This document shows, one piece after another, positions 31,860-42,220 of a stretch of DNA of 64,000 bases; the stretch's first letter is position 1; each line of letters opens with the position of its first letter. The stretch lies in assembly GCA_949825065.1 (NCBI GenBank), contig OX463846.1:2933366-2997365 (forward strand). Direction: 5' to 3'. The DNA comes from Odontocerum albicorne. Lineage: Eukaryota; Arthropoda; Insecta; Trichoptera; Odontoceridae. A model generated the notes under the pieces. The model saw nothing but the letters and a program-made list of their open reading frames with translations. It had not been told where the DNA came from and did not search any database. A program made the translations under genes and the position numbers.

Positions 31860-32140
31860 TTTGAAGGCTTGTAATCAAATACAAAAATAGATGTAACGTA
31901 AAAGCAAACACAATTTCTTGTAGAGCAGAAAATTTTCTTTCGAATGACGTACAACCCATATAATTTTATTTTACTTTTGGTGCTCATTTTTAAATTGAAA
32001 AAAAAAAACGGGCGCAACTTATGTTAACACCCAATATAAGCAGAACTTTATTTTTAAACAGAATGAGTTTTCATTAAAATTTGAAAAAAATCTACAAAAT
32101 AAACTTTAATTAAAGTAACGTATCTATTCCAATTTCCTAA

Positions 32141-32654
32141 GGTTCAGGCCACACCAATGTGCTTTGTTAGGTGCTACGTGATTAATAGACAAGGTGACTT
32201 CATGCTTGGCCACACCAAAATGCTTCGCACAAATTCATTTGGCATTTGTGAGCGGTTGAGTCAACAAACGATGCCACTCTCAAAACTAACCAATTTCATT
32301 ACAACTTATCTTATCTTTATTTACTTCATGCGCAACTTCATTCCAAAGTGATTTTATGACAAGTACATTTTTGTATAATTTGCTCGATGGGTTCCACAAA
32401 GGCTTTTTTTTTATACACAGCTGCTGTTAAAACTTCCGCCATCTTGTAAAATCACTTGGTGACACAACAAAATTAACCAACACCTCTGTTCGCTATGAGA
32501 CTCACTAGGTGACTAATCGTCACGTAGCGTGGCGCGAAACGTGCAGTGGGGCAATTGCGATAGTATGCGGTGCGTTGGTTTGCTAGAATATGTCACCTAG
32601 CTCGCAGCGTAGCTCTAAGCACTAAGCGAGGCTCCTACCTATTTGTCCGAGGCC
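32141..32654 (-). mobile_element. PIF/Harbinger-like MITE, TSD TAA
   Basis: The left end GGTTCAGGCCACACC and the inverted right end GGCCTCGGACAAATAGG both resemble the GGxCTCGGCCACAC-type ends of Harbinger elements, and TAA flanks each side (32138-32140, 32655-32657). On the minus strand an ATG at 32442 begins MAEVLTAAVYKKKAFVEPIE, then a frame with W.EVAHEVNKD-like text, which could be a worn MADF/Myb-type DNA-binding exon. The terminal match is imperfect. Confidence 0.45.
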
Positions 32655-32934
32655 TAAAGCATTTTCAATGAATTTGTAAACCGAAATAAACCGGTCACAA
32701 GAATTTAACGTTTTTTTTTTTCATAGTTAAAGCAGTCTGCTTAAAAATATATAACTGCTTGTAAGAGTTACTCAAATAATTACCTGAAATGGAATAAAGA
32801 GCTCTTAGGGAATCAGAAAAGATGACAAGTGTTGAACTTTTAAAATACTGGTCAATTTAAAGAGCCTCCTTTATTGCCATATATTCAGCCCTTAATACTG
32901 AATAGTGAGGAGGAGGTTGTTTAACCTGTTCACC

Positions 32935-33540
32935 GCGTTAAAAATCAAATTCCACGAATCCTGTGCGCGGCACAATTTCAGCGTTTTTTTAATTTCTAAG
33001 TTTAAACACATATTTTGTTTAGAACCACTGATATTTGATTACAACTCCAAGTAAACATGACACTTAAGTAATTTTCTGATAATAAATAATAGTCATTACT
33101 CTTAAGGAGACTCATTAAATAAAGGAGATAAACTTAACATTACGTAAAATAAACAAAGGAATGCTACGATCAAATCAATGCTTCATGAAACTCACCCAAT
33201 CAAATGCATATAGCACTAGTAATGTTTATTTACGTAAGAGAGACTTAGTTATGTTTATTTACGTAAGAGAGACTCATCGCAGGACTCGATCCGCGTGACA
33301 GGTCGTTAATGCTGGAAATATTGAGAAACCAAAAAAATTCGGCGCTCTGTTTATTCAACAATATCTCATAAACTAATATATTATTTGACAAGGTTTTCAG
33401 AGATGTCGCTAGAATAAAGAATATTTTAAATTTAAGTTTAATTTTTATTCCGGTTTTGTGTAATTTTTTTTAAGTATTTGTGATTTGAAACTTGGATTGT
33501 CGTCAGATCACAGGCGTTTGTGCTCCCCGCGGGGAAAGAG
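32935..33540 (+). mobile_element. piggyBac-like MITE candidate, TTAA sites
   Basis: TTAA occurs just outside both ends (32931-32934, 33541-33544). The ends CCTGTTCACCGCG and (inverted) CTCTTTCCCCGCG match at 9 of 13 positions. The right end has the 12-base palindrome TCCCCGCGGGGA. No transposase. At 33223 and 33251 a 28-bp unit TTATTTACGTAAGAGAGACT repeats twice. Because TTAA is common in AT-rich DNA, this call is tentative. Confidence 0.35.
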
Positions 33541-33739
33541 TTAAATAACTCTAGCGTTACTTTGTGGAACTTCATAATTAATAGAAAATTAAATTATTAG
33601 TTTTATTCCACTTTATTTATTGTAAGTCATAATACATTTCATAACTCGCTGTGTCATCATAGTGGGTTGTCAAGAATTGAAGTGTATTTTAATGACATCA
33701 TTATATGTGTAAATCAATAATATATCGTCAAAACCTTAC

Positions 33740-34369
33740 CTTATGAAATTAAACCAGCGTTTTTTACAGCAAGTAATATTTATCGTTCACTGTCTAATAC
33801 CAATATTAACTGTATTATTCATAGCATATACCTAAACTCTTAAAATAATCAAAATGTGACAGCTGTCGTAATGGAAAAATGTGACAGCTGTCGTAATGGA
33901 AAAATGTGACAGCTGTCGTAATGAAAAAATAAAGATGCTCTAAAACATATTTTTACTGTACATTTTGGCATTTTTGATTGATGTATTTTCGAGTTTTTTT
34001 AATATCATTACGATATTTAATCGTATTTTATAATTATGAGTAATGTAAGGAATTCTACATTTCAAACATGTTTCAAATCATCATTGTTTTTTTTTAAATA
34101 TTATTTGACAGCTGTCACATCTTCGTATGATTTCTTAATTAATAAAATAACAATCATAATATAAATAGGCCAAAACCCGTACGATGGACGAATACTTGGA
34201 TTCTCTGCGAAAGTAATTCGAAATTTGAATCTCGGTGGGTCCGTGATAACTGAACGAATTTTAAATACCTAGCTAACAAATCTTATGAAATTAAACCAGC
34301 GTTTTTTACAGGGAGTAATATTTATCGTTCACTGTATAATACCAATATTAACTGTAATATTCATAGCAT
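33740..34369 (+). repeat. 88-bp direct duplication flanking a Helitron fragment
   Basis: 33740-33827 and 34282-34369 are the same 88-bp segment (CTTATGAAATTAAACCAGCG to TTCATAGCAT) with about five mismatches. It encodes the PLE linker (IKPAFF...NIYRSL). The 454 bp between them is Helitron-like sequence. Helitrons do not make target duplications, so this came about some other way. Confidence 0.88.
33828..34281 (+). mobile_element. Helitron-like fragment with 25-bp palindromic repeats
   Basis: Matches 39712-40183 throughout: TATACCTAAACTCTTAAAAT, then three tandem copies of GTGACAGCTGTCGTAATGGA plus AAAAT (33857-33932), then TTGACAGCTGTCAC (34107), AATAGGCCAAAACCCGTACG and TACCTAGCTAACAAAT. 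It stops at 34281 where the longer copy goes on to the 3' hairpin, so its 3' end is missing. Confidence 0.75.
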
Positions 34370-34688
34370 CTACAGTAAGAATGGAGTTTTCCAGATTATG
34401 TGTTATTATTGTAATGCAGTAAATGTAGGCATGACAACAAAGAACTTCAGTCTACAAATCAAAGAACACGTTAGAGCAACAAAATTATTTTTTTCTAGGT
34501 TCACTAAACACTTAATAACACATGATCATTTGTTTTCACATCCAATAAACAAAAAAAAATGTAACAAATATTACACAATAAAGCGTCTAGAAACCATTGA
34601 AATTTATTTATTTATTTATTTATTATTTATTTATTTATTATTACACATGACAAGAAATATACACAATTTGATAAAAAACAACAGGTAA
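34284..34688 (+). pseudogene. PLE family 2 linker and GIY-YIG endonuclease
   Basis: The frame is open from 34284 to the stop at 34688 (first ATG 34398). It reads YEIKPAFFTGSNIYRSLYNT (end of RT/linker), GVFQIMCYYCNAVNVGMTTK (GIY-YIG region with a CxxC zinc pair, YIG changed to NVG), NFSLQIKEHVRATK, FSRFTKHLITHDH and RLETIEIYLF. The arginine expected in RSFxxRxxEH is lost (NFSLQIKEH). A TTTA repeat expansion at 34592-34640 sits at the end. No complete reverse transcriptase lies upstream. Inactive by these changes. Confidence 0.75.
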
Positions 34689-35134
34689 TTTGATTTGGAC
34701 ATATAATTTTAATGGATCTGGGTTTGTTGCCTTTCATTTGTCGTATCCCCAGTAAACAAGGCATTTGCCTGTATCTCACTGAGGATATTTAGCATGAAAA
34801 AATAAATCGATACTTCTTTCCGATTTTTGATAACACAAAAAACCCCGTTGCACGCTCTCATCAACCTGACAAACAGTGACACTCAACTACAACTGGAAAC
34901 ATTTTGCGAAACTCAACTCCTCACACATTATCACTCCAGAAAGACCAAAAATATTCATCCCACAATATACCGGACACAATCATAAGAATAAAAATCAAAA
35001 CAAATCCAAAACAAAAAAAAGAAGAAAAAAAGAAAAACACACAGAAACACAAATACAAAAACAACCAAAATTAAAACAACAAGAAGAGGCCCACACTCAC
35101 GAGCTCACATAAATCCTTTCCACTCGTCATTCAT

Positions 35135-35505
35135 CCTGAAAGCCCAAGTACTCAAAATCCTGTCGCAATAACAACCACGCTCCGATCGACTGTCTAAATG
35201 GTTTTCCTACCTTTACTTTTATTGAAGTCGGCACGCCATTGTATGTAATGGGAGCCAAATAAGCATATTGCCTTTGGGCAAAAGAGGTTTTAACTCTAGG
35301 AATGGTGAACATTCCATTAGTTGCCATGCGTGTCATGTGTGTCTGCTGAGTTTGCATCTTCCCCTCCTCTCGATGGTAGTGCCAGAGAATGGATTTGAGA
35401 TGTAAATTGGCTATGTTCAGAACCTGATACTCTCTGAAAAGCTCCGTCGTGGGATACATGAGGCAAGCAAACAAAACTAAATTATCACAAATGATCAATT
35501 AAATT
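35135..35505 (-). pseudogene. LINE ORF2 C-terminal tail inserted in PLE
   Basis: Minus-strand frame (ATG 35498): FACLMYPTTELFREYQVLNI, ANLHLKSILWHYH, then TIPRVKTSFAQRQYAYLAPI, TYNGVPTSIKV and a W near the end. P(R/K)xxxSFxQRxxxYLxPxxYNxLPxxIK is the C-terminal tail of jockey/CR1-like LINE reverse transcriptases, after the thumb. The PLE resumes on the plus strand at about 35510. Family not otherwise seen in this window. Confidence 0.65.
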
Positions 35506-35786
35506 TATCATTTTTTCCGCTTCTAACAACAAAAAGTATAGTATAGACACTTTACCTGATGATGACACAGCAAGTGTTGAAATGCATTGTGATTTGCAAT
35601 AAATAAAGAGGAATAAAACAAATTAACCGTGTTTTAATTTTATGTTAAGAGAGGAGAAAGTTTACATAACTTGTTTCATACAGTTTCTCCTTATTTTTTT
35701 TTAATATAATTAAAAAAATAAAATTATGAAATCATGGTCACGTAAAAGATAATGGTTATTTCAATTTGAGTCAATTACACAATTTC

Positions 35787-36545
35787 CATTTGAATACCAT
35801 CACACAGAAAGGTCACAAGGGCATAGGGGCTATCAGTTCGATATTTCATCGACGCAGCTTCCTTTCACCCAAAAATAAGCTCCTCTATAAAACCCTTATT
35901 CGTCCTATCTTGACCTATGCTGTTTGGGGTAGTGTGAGCAACACGGATCACCTGAAACTCCAGAGAGTGCAGAACAAGGCATTCAAGATATCTTTTAACA
36001 CCCATCCCAGAACAAACCTTATCCGACTTCACGCCGAACAGCGAAAAGAAACCCTACAGCATCACATCCTCGCTTGGACCGTGAAGTTCTATAAAAGCCA
36101 ACAAAATCCCTTAGTCGCTGCCCTGGGGGCTTACGAGAGTAAATCCGACCTACCCTTCCGTTATAAGCACAAGCTCTCGAAGCATTATCTGTTGCCTGAC
36201 TAGTCCCCCTACAGTATTAGCTGGGACGACCAAGGTCTGAGTGAATGTGATGGAATACAAGTAGCCTGAACGAGTGGACTTGTTTTTTGCTAAATAATTA
36301 GTGCAAGAATTGTTAACTAGTTATAAGTAGTATGTAGGTGTTAATTATTTCTAAGAAATCATATATTAAGATTGAAACAAATAAAATAAAAAAATACGAG
36401 TATATAGGAAAATAACATTAAGTAAGTTCGTAAATTATAACATATAATTAAGATTAGTTAAGTAATAAATTTTTATATTGGTATAGCCTTGATAAATGTT
36501 TGTACAATAATTTACTTTGTTTAATAAATAAAAATAATAAAAATA
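35787..36545 (+). mobile_element. LINE family A (jockey-like), copy 1, 5'-truncated
   Basis: Coding part 35787-36203 reads HLNTITQKGHKGIGAISSIF, HRRSFLSPKNKLLYKTLIRP, ILTYAVWGS, LQRVQNKAFKISFN and ends KHYLLPD. LLYKTLIRPILTYAxxVWG...LQRxQNKxLRxI is the C-terminal part of jockey-clade reverse transcriptases. Compared with copy 2 (49044-49864) it has small in-frame deletions (LLLYK to LLYK, AAPVWG to AVWG, QNHRNP to QNP). The 3' untranslated part ends in an A-rich run. No target duplication is obvious. Confidence 0.85.
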
Positions 36546-36838
36546 ATTAAAGGTTTATTAATTTGAATGTAAAGAGTGAAAAGAAATTATTATTCGTGAA
36601 TATTATGAGTGGGTTTATGGTCAATGATGGGAGGCTGAGAAGGGGAGGTCATGAAAGGGAGATCAGAAACCAGATTAATCTAGAGAGTAAACCAGACACA
36701 TAGGCCGTAAAATATCAGGAAAATATAATACACATACATACTACCACACAATTTCCCTTCAAGTAGAAACAGACTTAATTTAGTAGGTTAAGAGAATAGA
36801 GTAACAGACTTTCCTACTTCAATACACATTCTAAGCCT
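36546..36838. other. no recognisable feature
   Basis: AT-rich with a purine-rich patch at 36625-36680. No motif. Confidence 0.4.
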
Positions 36839-36839
36839 C

Positions 36840-37215
36840 ATCAAGAGCCATACAACTTTTACGGTTTATCTTACTTTCTACGTTTTCTTCTTTCTGAATA
36901 TCATTTACTTGATCCAACCACACTTTAATTGGTATTTTTTTTACCCCGCCTTCTACTCACGTTTGCACTATATATTTGTTTTGTTAGTCTTTCTTCATTC
37001 ATTCGTTCCACATGCCCAAACCCTCAGCGTGTTCTTTTTCATCTTACTTCAGCCACATCAGCCTTAAGTTCACATTCATCCCTAATCTCTTTATTGGGTA
37101 TTGTATCATACATTGTTACCTCACACATTCTTTTCAATGCAAGCATTTCTACACCATTTCTTCAATTCCTTTCAGTCTTTTGCCACGTACTTGTTTCGTT
37201 CCCATAAATCGAAAT
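36840..37215 (-). pseudogene. LINE family E tail
   Basis: Minus strand, with several stops and shifts: MLALKRMCEVTMYDTIPNKE, IRDECELKADVAEV, then FGHVERMNEERLTKQIYSAN, VSRRRGK, and further on VWLDQVNDIQKE. The series CxVTxxDxIxNxxIR...FGHVERM...RRxGxPxxxWLDQV is a standard C-terminal LINE tail. Related tails: 6165, 43870, 60145. Confidence 0.65.
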
Positions 37216-37219
37216 TTCC

Positions 37220-38400
37220 ACTTAAATACTTTTGTTCACTATCATCTAAGTAGACTTAAGTAGTGACAAAAAATAGTAATAAAAACAACTCACATATGGT
37301 ACACTTAAATCAAATACTGGAAGGCCTTGATTTGTACATTCAATTTTCGCACGATTCGCTAATTTGTTACTTACGTATCAGTGCATGCGTGTGCCTATCA
37401 ACAGAGCCGTTGCGAGGTGGAGGCTAGCGAGGGTGTCAAAAGGTCTTCCAAAAAACCTCCCTCCCCCACCCCGATTAATGATCGCTGCTCTAAACCATAT
37501 TACAAAAGTCATTTATTTTTATAATCAACAATACTTCTTAGTTACTAATTTTTTTGTGCATATTTGGCATTCACTAAGATTGAAACAAACTTTGTCTTGT
37601 TAAATAAACATTTTAAAACAAGCCATTTATTTTTTTGTATATTTATTTTCCTATATTTAACTTTCATACACAATGTCATAAAACCAATTATGTATAAAAG
37701 TCAAAAACAGCCTGTAAATGTCAAAAATAAATGTCAATATATTGAATTGTTGTAAAAAGGTTTTCTTCAATGCTTGTATAAGAAAATTATTTTGAATAAA
37801 CCAAATTGTATTTTAATACATGTCTGGTTTTCCTGGAAGTAGAAATTAAATTGAGTGGTTTATAAGAAAACACATATTATTATATATATTTAAAAACAAA
37901 CTTCATAATACACATGAAACATGTTCAATATTTGTAAAAGAAAATCCTTAAGTTTTTGGATAGCGAAGTTTATTAAAATATCATTAATTTTCTTCAAATG
38001 TCAATTTAAATAAGAACTAAGTTATTAAAGTAAGATGTTACAACTTGCAAAGCAGGTACAGTTACGAAGTTTAATATTTTCATGTTTTTAATTATGTCTA
38101 AAGGAGCGTAAAATTCAGATTTAATTATGTGTTCTTGAAATAAATAAAAATATTACAACACAAAATAAGCCCACCAAGTGCTAATTAATTTTGTGGCATT
38201 AAAAAGTCATGAACTTTATCAGTAAGAAGTTCATAAGATGGAATACTCGTATATTCGATTTGATATTTTCACTTTTAGATTATTCACAATAGCGTAGATA
38301 GTCCCGATATATTGGCTCAAATTGCTTTCTCTATTCCTGCTAGAACACACAGGATATAGTATATTATTATTCAATTATGTCAATAGCAATATGTTAACTA
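37220..38400. other. no recognisable gene
   Basis: About 1.2 kb, AT-rich. A less AT-rich patch at 37395-37495 (CCGTTGCGAGGTGGAGGCTA) has no match that I can recall. No terminal repeats. Confidence 0.45.
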
Positions 38401-38404
38401 CAAT

Positions 38405-39350
38405 TGCACTCTTCAAGTTACCTTCAACTTACTAATTGAATCCTTCAACATACCTTCAACTTACTAATTGAATCCTTCAAGTTACCTTCAACTTACTAAT
38501 TGAATCCTTCAACTTACCTTCAACTTACTAATTGAATCCTTCAACTTACTAATTGAATCCTTCAAGTTACCTTCAACTTACTAATTGAATCCTTCAAGTT
38601 ACCTTCAACTTACTAATTGAATCCTTCAACTTACCTTCAACTTACTAATTGAATCCTTCAAGTTACCTTCAACTTACTAATTGAATCCTTCAACTTACCT
38701 TCAACTTACTAATTGAATCCTTCAAGTTACCTTCAAATTACTAATTGAACCCTTCAACTTACCTTCAACTTACTAATTGAATCCTTCAACTTACCTTCAA
38801 CTTACTAATTGAATCCTTCAACTTACCTTCAACTTACTAATTGAATCCTTCAAGTTACCTTCAACTTACTAATTGAATCTTTCAACTTACCTTCAACTTA
38901 CTAATTGAATCCTTCAACTTACCTTCAACTTACTAATTGAATCCTTTAACTTACTAATTGAATCCTTCAAGTTACCTTCAACTTACTAATTGAATCCTTC
39001 AACTTACCTTCAACTTACCTTCAACTTACTAATTGAATCCTTCAAGTTACCTTCAACTTACTAATTGAATCCTTCAAGTTACCTTCAACTTACTAATTGA
39101 ATCCTTCAACTTACCTTCAGCTTACTAATTGAATCCTTCAAGTTACCTTCAACTTACTAATTGAATCCTTCAACTTACCTTCAACTTACTAATTAAATCC
39201 TTCAACTTACTAATTGAATCCTTCAACTTACCTTCAACTTACTAATTAAATCCTTCAACTTACTAATTGAATCCTTCAACTTACCTTCAACTTACTAATT
39301 GAATCCTTCAAGTTACCTTCAACTTACTAATTGAATCCTTCAACTTACCA
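38405..39350 (+). repeat. 32-bp composite minisatellite (21 + 11 bp)
   Basis: Built from two blocks: TTACTAATTGAATCCTTCAA plus C/G (21 bp) and TTACCTTCAAC (11 bp). Most units are 21+11, about 28 in all, but several places have 21+21 (38545, 38945, 39200, 39250) and one has 11+11 (39005). CAAC and CAAG variants alternate irregularly. Confidence 0.95.
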
Positions 39351-39710
39351 ATCAGACTACATAAGTTGCCAATAAATAGCAATTATTTTTAATTAACACA
39401 TAGTTTTTATTGAATTTGAAATATCATGAAACATCTGAAATTTATAAGTCAATAATGTTATTGATTTATATTCGATGAAGAAAGGCAACAAACCCAGATT
39501 TATACAATTTGAGTATCAGCTTTCAATGACCTATTTTTATTTTATTATTTGTTTTGTCTTTCATAATCTATGTATTCATACAATAACATGTAAATAAATA
39601 AACAGTTAATGCAATCTGAATAAACAAATGCCAAGGTTTATACGTCGCAGAAAGTACAAAAGTATATAAACCAAAACACTTATTCTTGATTAATGGGCAT
39701 GAATTTCTAT
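39351..39710. other. no gene; short PLE-like piece
   Basis: 39478-39515 (minus) resembles the GGGTTTGTTGCCTTTC segment of the PLE at 34714. The rest is AT-rich and unrecognised. Confidence 0.4.
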
Positions 39711-39711
39711 A

Positions 39712-40314
39712 TATACCTAAACTCTTAAAATAATCAAATTGTGACAGCTGTCGTAATGGAAAAATGTGACAGCTGTCGTAATGGAAAAATAAAGATACTC
39801 TAAAACATATTTTTAATGTACATTTTGACATTTTTGATTAATGTATTTTCGAGTTTTTTAATATCATTACGATATTTAATAGTATTGTATAATTATGAGC
39901 AATGCAAGGAAGTCTACATATAAAACATGTTTCAAAACATCATTGTTTTTTTAAATATTATTTGACAGCTGTCACTTCTTCATATGATTTTTTAAGTTAT
40001 AAAATAACAATCATAATATAAATAGGCCAAAACCCGTACGATGGTTGTCGTCAAAGAAAGAATACGAGAATTGAATTTTGAATACGAGAGAGCGAGAGAC
40101 GAATACTTGGATTCTCTGCGAAAGTAATTTGAATCTCGGTGGGTCCGTGATAACTGAACGAATTTTAAATACCTAGCTAACAAATTTTTGAACCGGTGTA
40201 AAAGGGGACGATGTATAAATTATACATATAAACAAATTCTATATTTATGACTATATATTTTCATAAATGTAGAATTTGTTTTACTTCCGTGAATATTTCA
40301 CGGGCTGCAACTAG
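39712..40314 (+). mobile_element. non-autonomous Helitron with CTAG 3' end
   Basis: Starts at about TATACCTAAACTC and has two tandem copies of GTGACAGCTGTCGTAATGGA plus AAAAT (39741-39790), TTGACAGCTGTCAC, AATAGGCCAAAACCCGTACG, GAGAGCGAGAGACGAATACT and GGTGTAAAAGGGGACGATG. It ends with the hairpin CCGTGAATATTTCACGG, seven bases and CTAG at 40311-40314, followed by T. The helicase exon present in the 24003 copy is missing here. The exact 5' end is uncertain. Confidence 0.78.
40288..40314 (+). terminator. Helitron 3' terminal hairpin and CTAG
   Basis: Arms CCGTGAA and TTCACGG with loop TAT, then GCTGCAA and CTAG. In Helitrons this hairpin is the signal that ends rolling-circle transfer (established for the class). 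The same structure lies inverted at 24003-24029. It is not a transcription terminator. Confidence 0.75.
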
Positions 40315-40390
40315 TTGTTTTTTTAAATATTATTTGACAGCTGTTACTTCTTCATATGAATTTTTAAGTCATAAAATAACAATTCGATGA
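40315..40390 (+). repeat. second Helitron copy, internal fragment
   Basis: TTGTTTTTTTAAATATTATT, TGACAGCTGTTACTTCTTCA and the following bases match 39945-40015. The complete copy therefore inserted into, or next to, an older copy of the same family. Confidence 0.75.
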
Positions 40391-42220
40391 ATTAAAAAAA
40401 AATTTAACTATATTAAAGTTTTTGATTTGCTTCCAGCATTATATGGTTAACCCATTAATGGGTTCAAACAAATATATCATTAATATAAAGGATATTTTAA
40501 AAAATTTTAACTTTTAGTTACAACGATTCACCCTGGTGAGAGTGTGTTGTGAAATTTCATGTTATGGGCAAATAAATACGTTCTCATATGTTGAAACCTT
40601 CCTTGTCTGATATTCCACTGTCAAGCTTTTATATTATGTTTATTTTTTACTCGTTTGATAACGGAAAAAAATAGTAGGGGAGTTTATTTAAAATAATTAT
40701 AATTTATTAAAAATATTTTTATTTATGAAAAACACACAGCATTTTAAATTATTGTGTTTAGATTCTGCGCACCGCGCGCCCTTTGAAACCCGGGACGAAA
40801 GTTGTTGGGCTATGGCAGTACGCCGCATACTCTATGGTCGGTTACACTACCACGTGGATTCTGTCGCTTTTCTTCACAAACGTATCAAAGTTTTACGAAA
40901 GTTTTTCTTCTCATAACTTTTCAATAATCGTAAGTTATAAGTTTTCTTGAATAGTGCATATTAAGTATTATTGTATTCTTATAAGTTAAACAGTTTGTTT
41001 AGAAACATATAACTTTTAAGTTCAAGTGATAAAGTTATCTTTTTTTTTATTAAATAATTAAATCGATATATTTACAAAATTTTAAAAAAATCTGATTAAT
41101 TATGTTCATATAAGACGAAATATTGAAATAGTGTTTCTTATAATTTTACATTTTTATTTGATAAATGTAATTAAATAATTAAAGAAAATGAAAATATTTA
41201 TACGAAAAAACATTTTCTAACGTAGGAAAAGTTTCAAATATATGAGAATGCTTAAATTAAAAAAAAACATTGTTCATAGTGGTGTTAAAAATAAGAAAAT
41301 ATCCATAAACAAATAAAAAAAACAGTGAATGAAAAATGAATCGGACCTAAGTGACAATTTTGTTCGAAAATAATATATGCTCGCATTAAGAAAAAAACTT
41401 GGTTAAAATAATGTTGGGAACTAATTTTAATTCCGAAAGAATGTGCCGTTCAGTTTCTTAAAGACAATAAGAAAAACGCAAAATCATAATGGAGGTGAGT
41501 TGATTTAATATTTATTCATGTAAAAAAAATTACAAGATTACAGGAATTAAAAATACGGCCAAAGTAATTTTTAATATGTAAAATGAAAAAGGGATTTGAA
41601 TTTGTAGGGAAAACAATGCAAATTCAAGTTTCTTGAAAAATATTAATTTTACTTTTGGCTCTCGGAATTAATTAATTAATGTTTTTTTTAACGGAATATT
41701 TTATTTGCTACATGTACATTTGTGTGAACAAAAATATTAAAAAAAGGTAAAACGGTTGCTGGAAAACATGTTGAAGTAATTTTATTCATTTAAGATGTTA
41801 CATAATGTATTAACCTATTTTTTATGATTAAGAAAATTTCAAAATATATATCACAAAAGTATAAATGAAACGTAGTCTATATTAATGGTGAAGATTAACA
41901 TTTGTCAATGATTTTTCAAATTATTTTTTCTTTCATTTCATGCAGAATCTGTGAACGTTGAATCATTTATCTTTTATGTAAAACAATTGATTATTAATAA
42001 AAAATGTTAAATATGCACATTATAAACAAATTATGACTGGATAATTTAATTTCATTATAAACTGTGAATTTGATTTATCGCAAAGAGCCTATGAAATATT
42101 TTTTCTATAAAAAAATAAATGTATGATAAACGGTTTATTAAAAAAATATTAAATTTATAAATTTCTAAGGTACCAGTAGGTAGATAAAAAGCCTTGTAAT
42201 GGCGCCTAAGTTATTGTACA
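40391..42220. other. no recognisable gene
   Basis: About 1.8 kb of very AT-rich DNA. One less AT-rich island at 40755-40905 has a plus-strand frame (40725-40916) containing RAPFETRDESCWAMAVRRIL. I do not recognise it and cannot support it as a gene. Confidence 0.4.

Larger units (their letters stand above)
31072..32034 (+). mobile_element. folded mariner element, TA target site
   Basis: The ends TTAGGTGTTACCATAAGTTG (left) and the inverted TTGGGTGTTAACATAAGTTG (right) are mariner terminal repeats. Each is flanked by TA (31070-31071, 32035-32036). The interior is two transposase fragments head to head: N-terminal on the plus strand, N-terminal remnant plus central part on the minus strand, meeting at about 31510. 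The arms are similar for about 180 bp at each end. It cannot encode a working transposase but has both terminal repeats. Confidence 0.9.
33585..35645 (+). mobile_element. Penelope-like element, family 2, with nested insertions
   Basis: The right end (35540-35640, plus) reads CTGATGATGACACAGCAAGT, GTTGAAATGCA and AATAAAGAGGAATAAAAC. The left end (33585-33682) is the same sequence inverted. Between them lie a linker and GIY-YIG coding part (34284-34688), a Helitron fragment (33828-34281) bracketed by an 88-bp duplication, and a minus-strand LINE tail (about 35135-35505). The GGATCTGGGTTTGTTGCCTT phrase at 34714 recurs inverted at 39485-39515. Confidence 0.75.
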
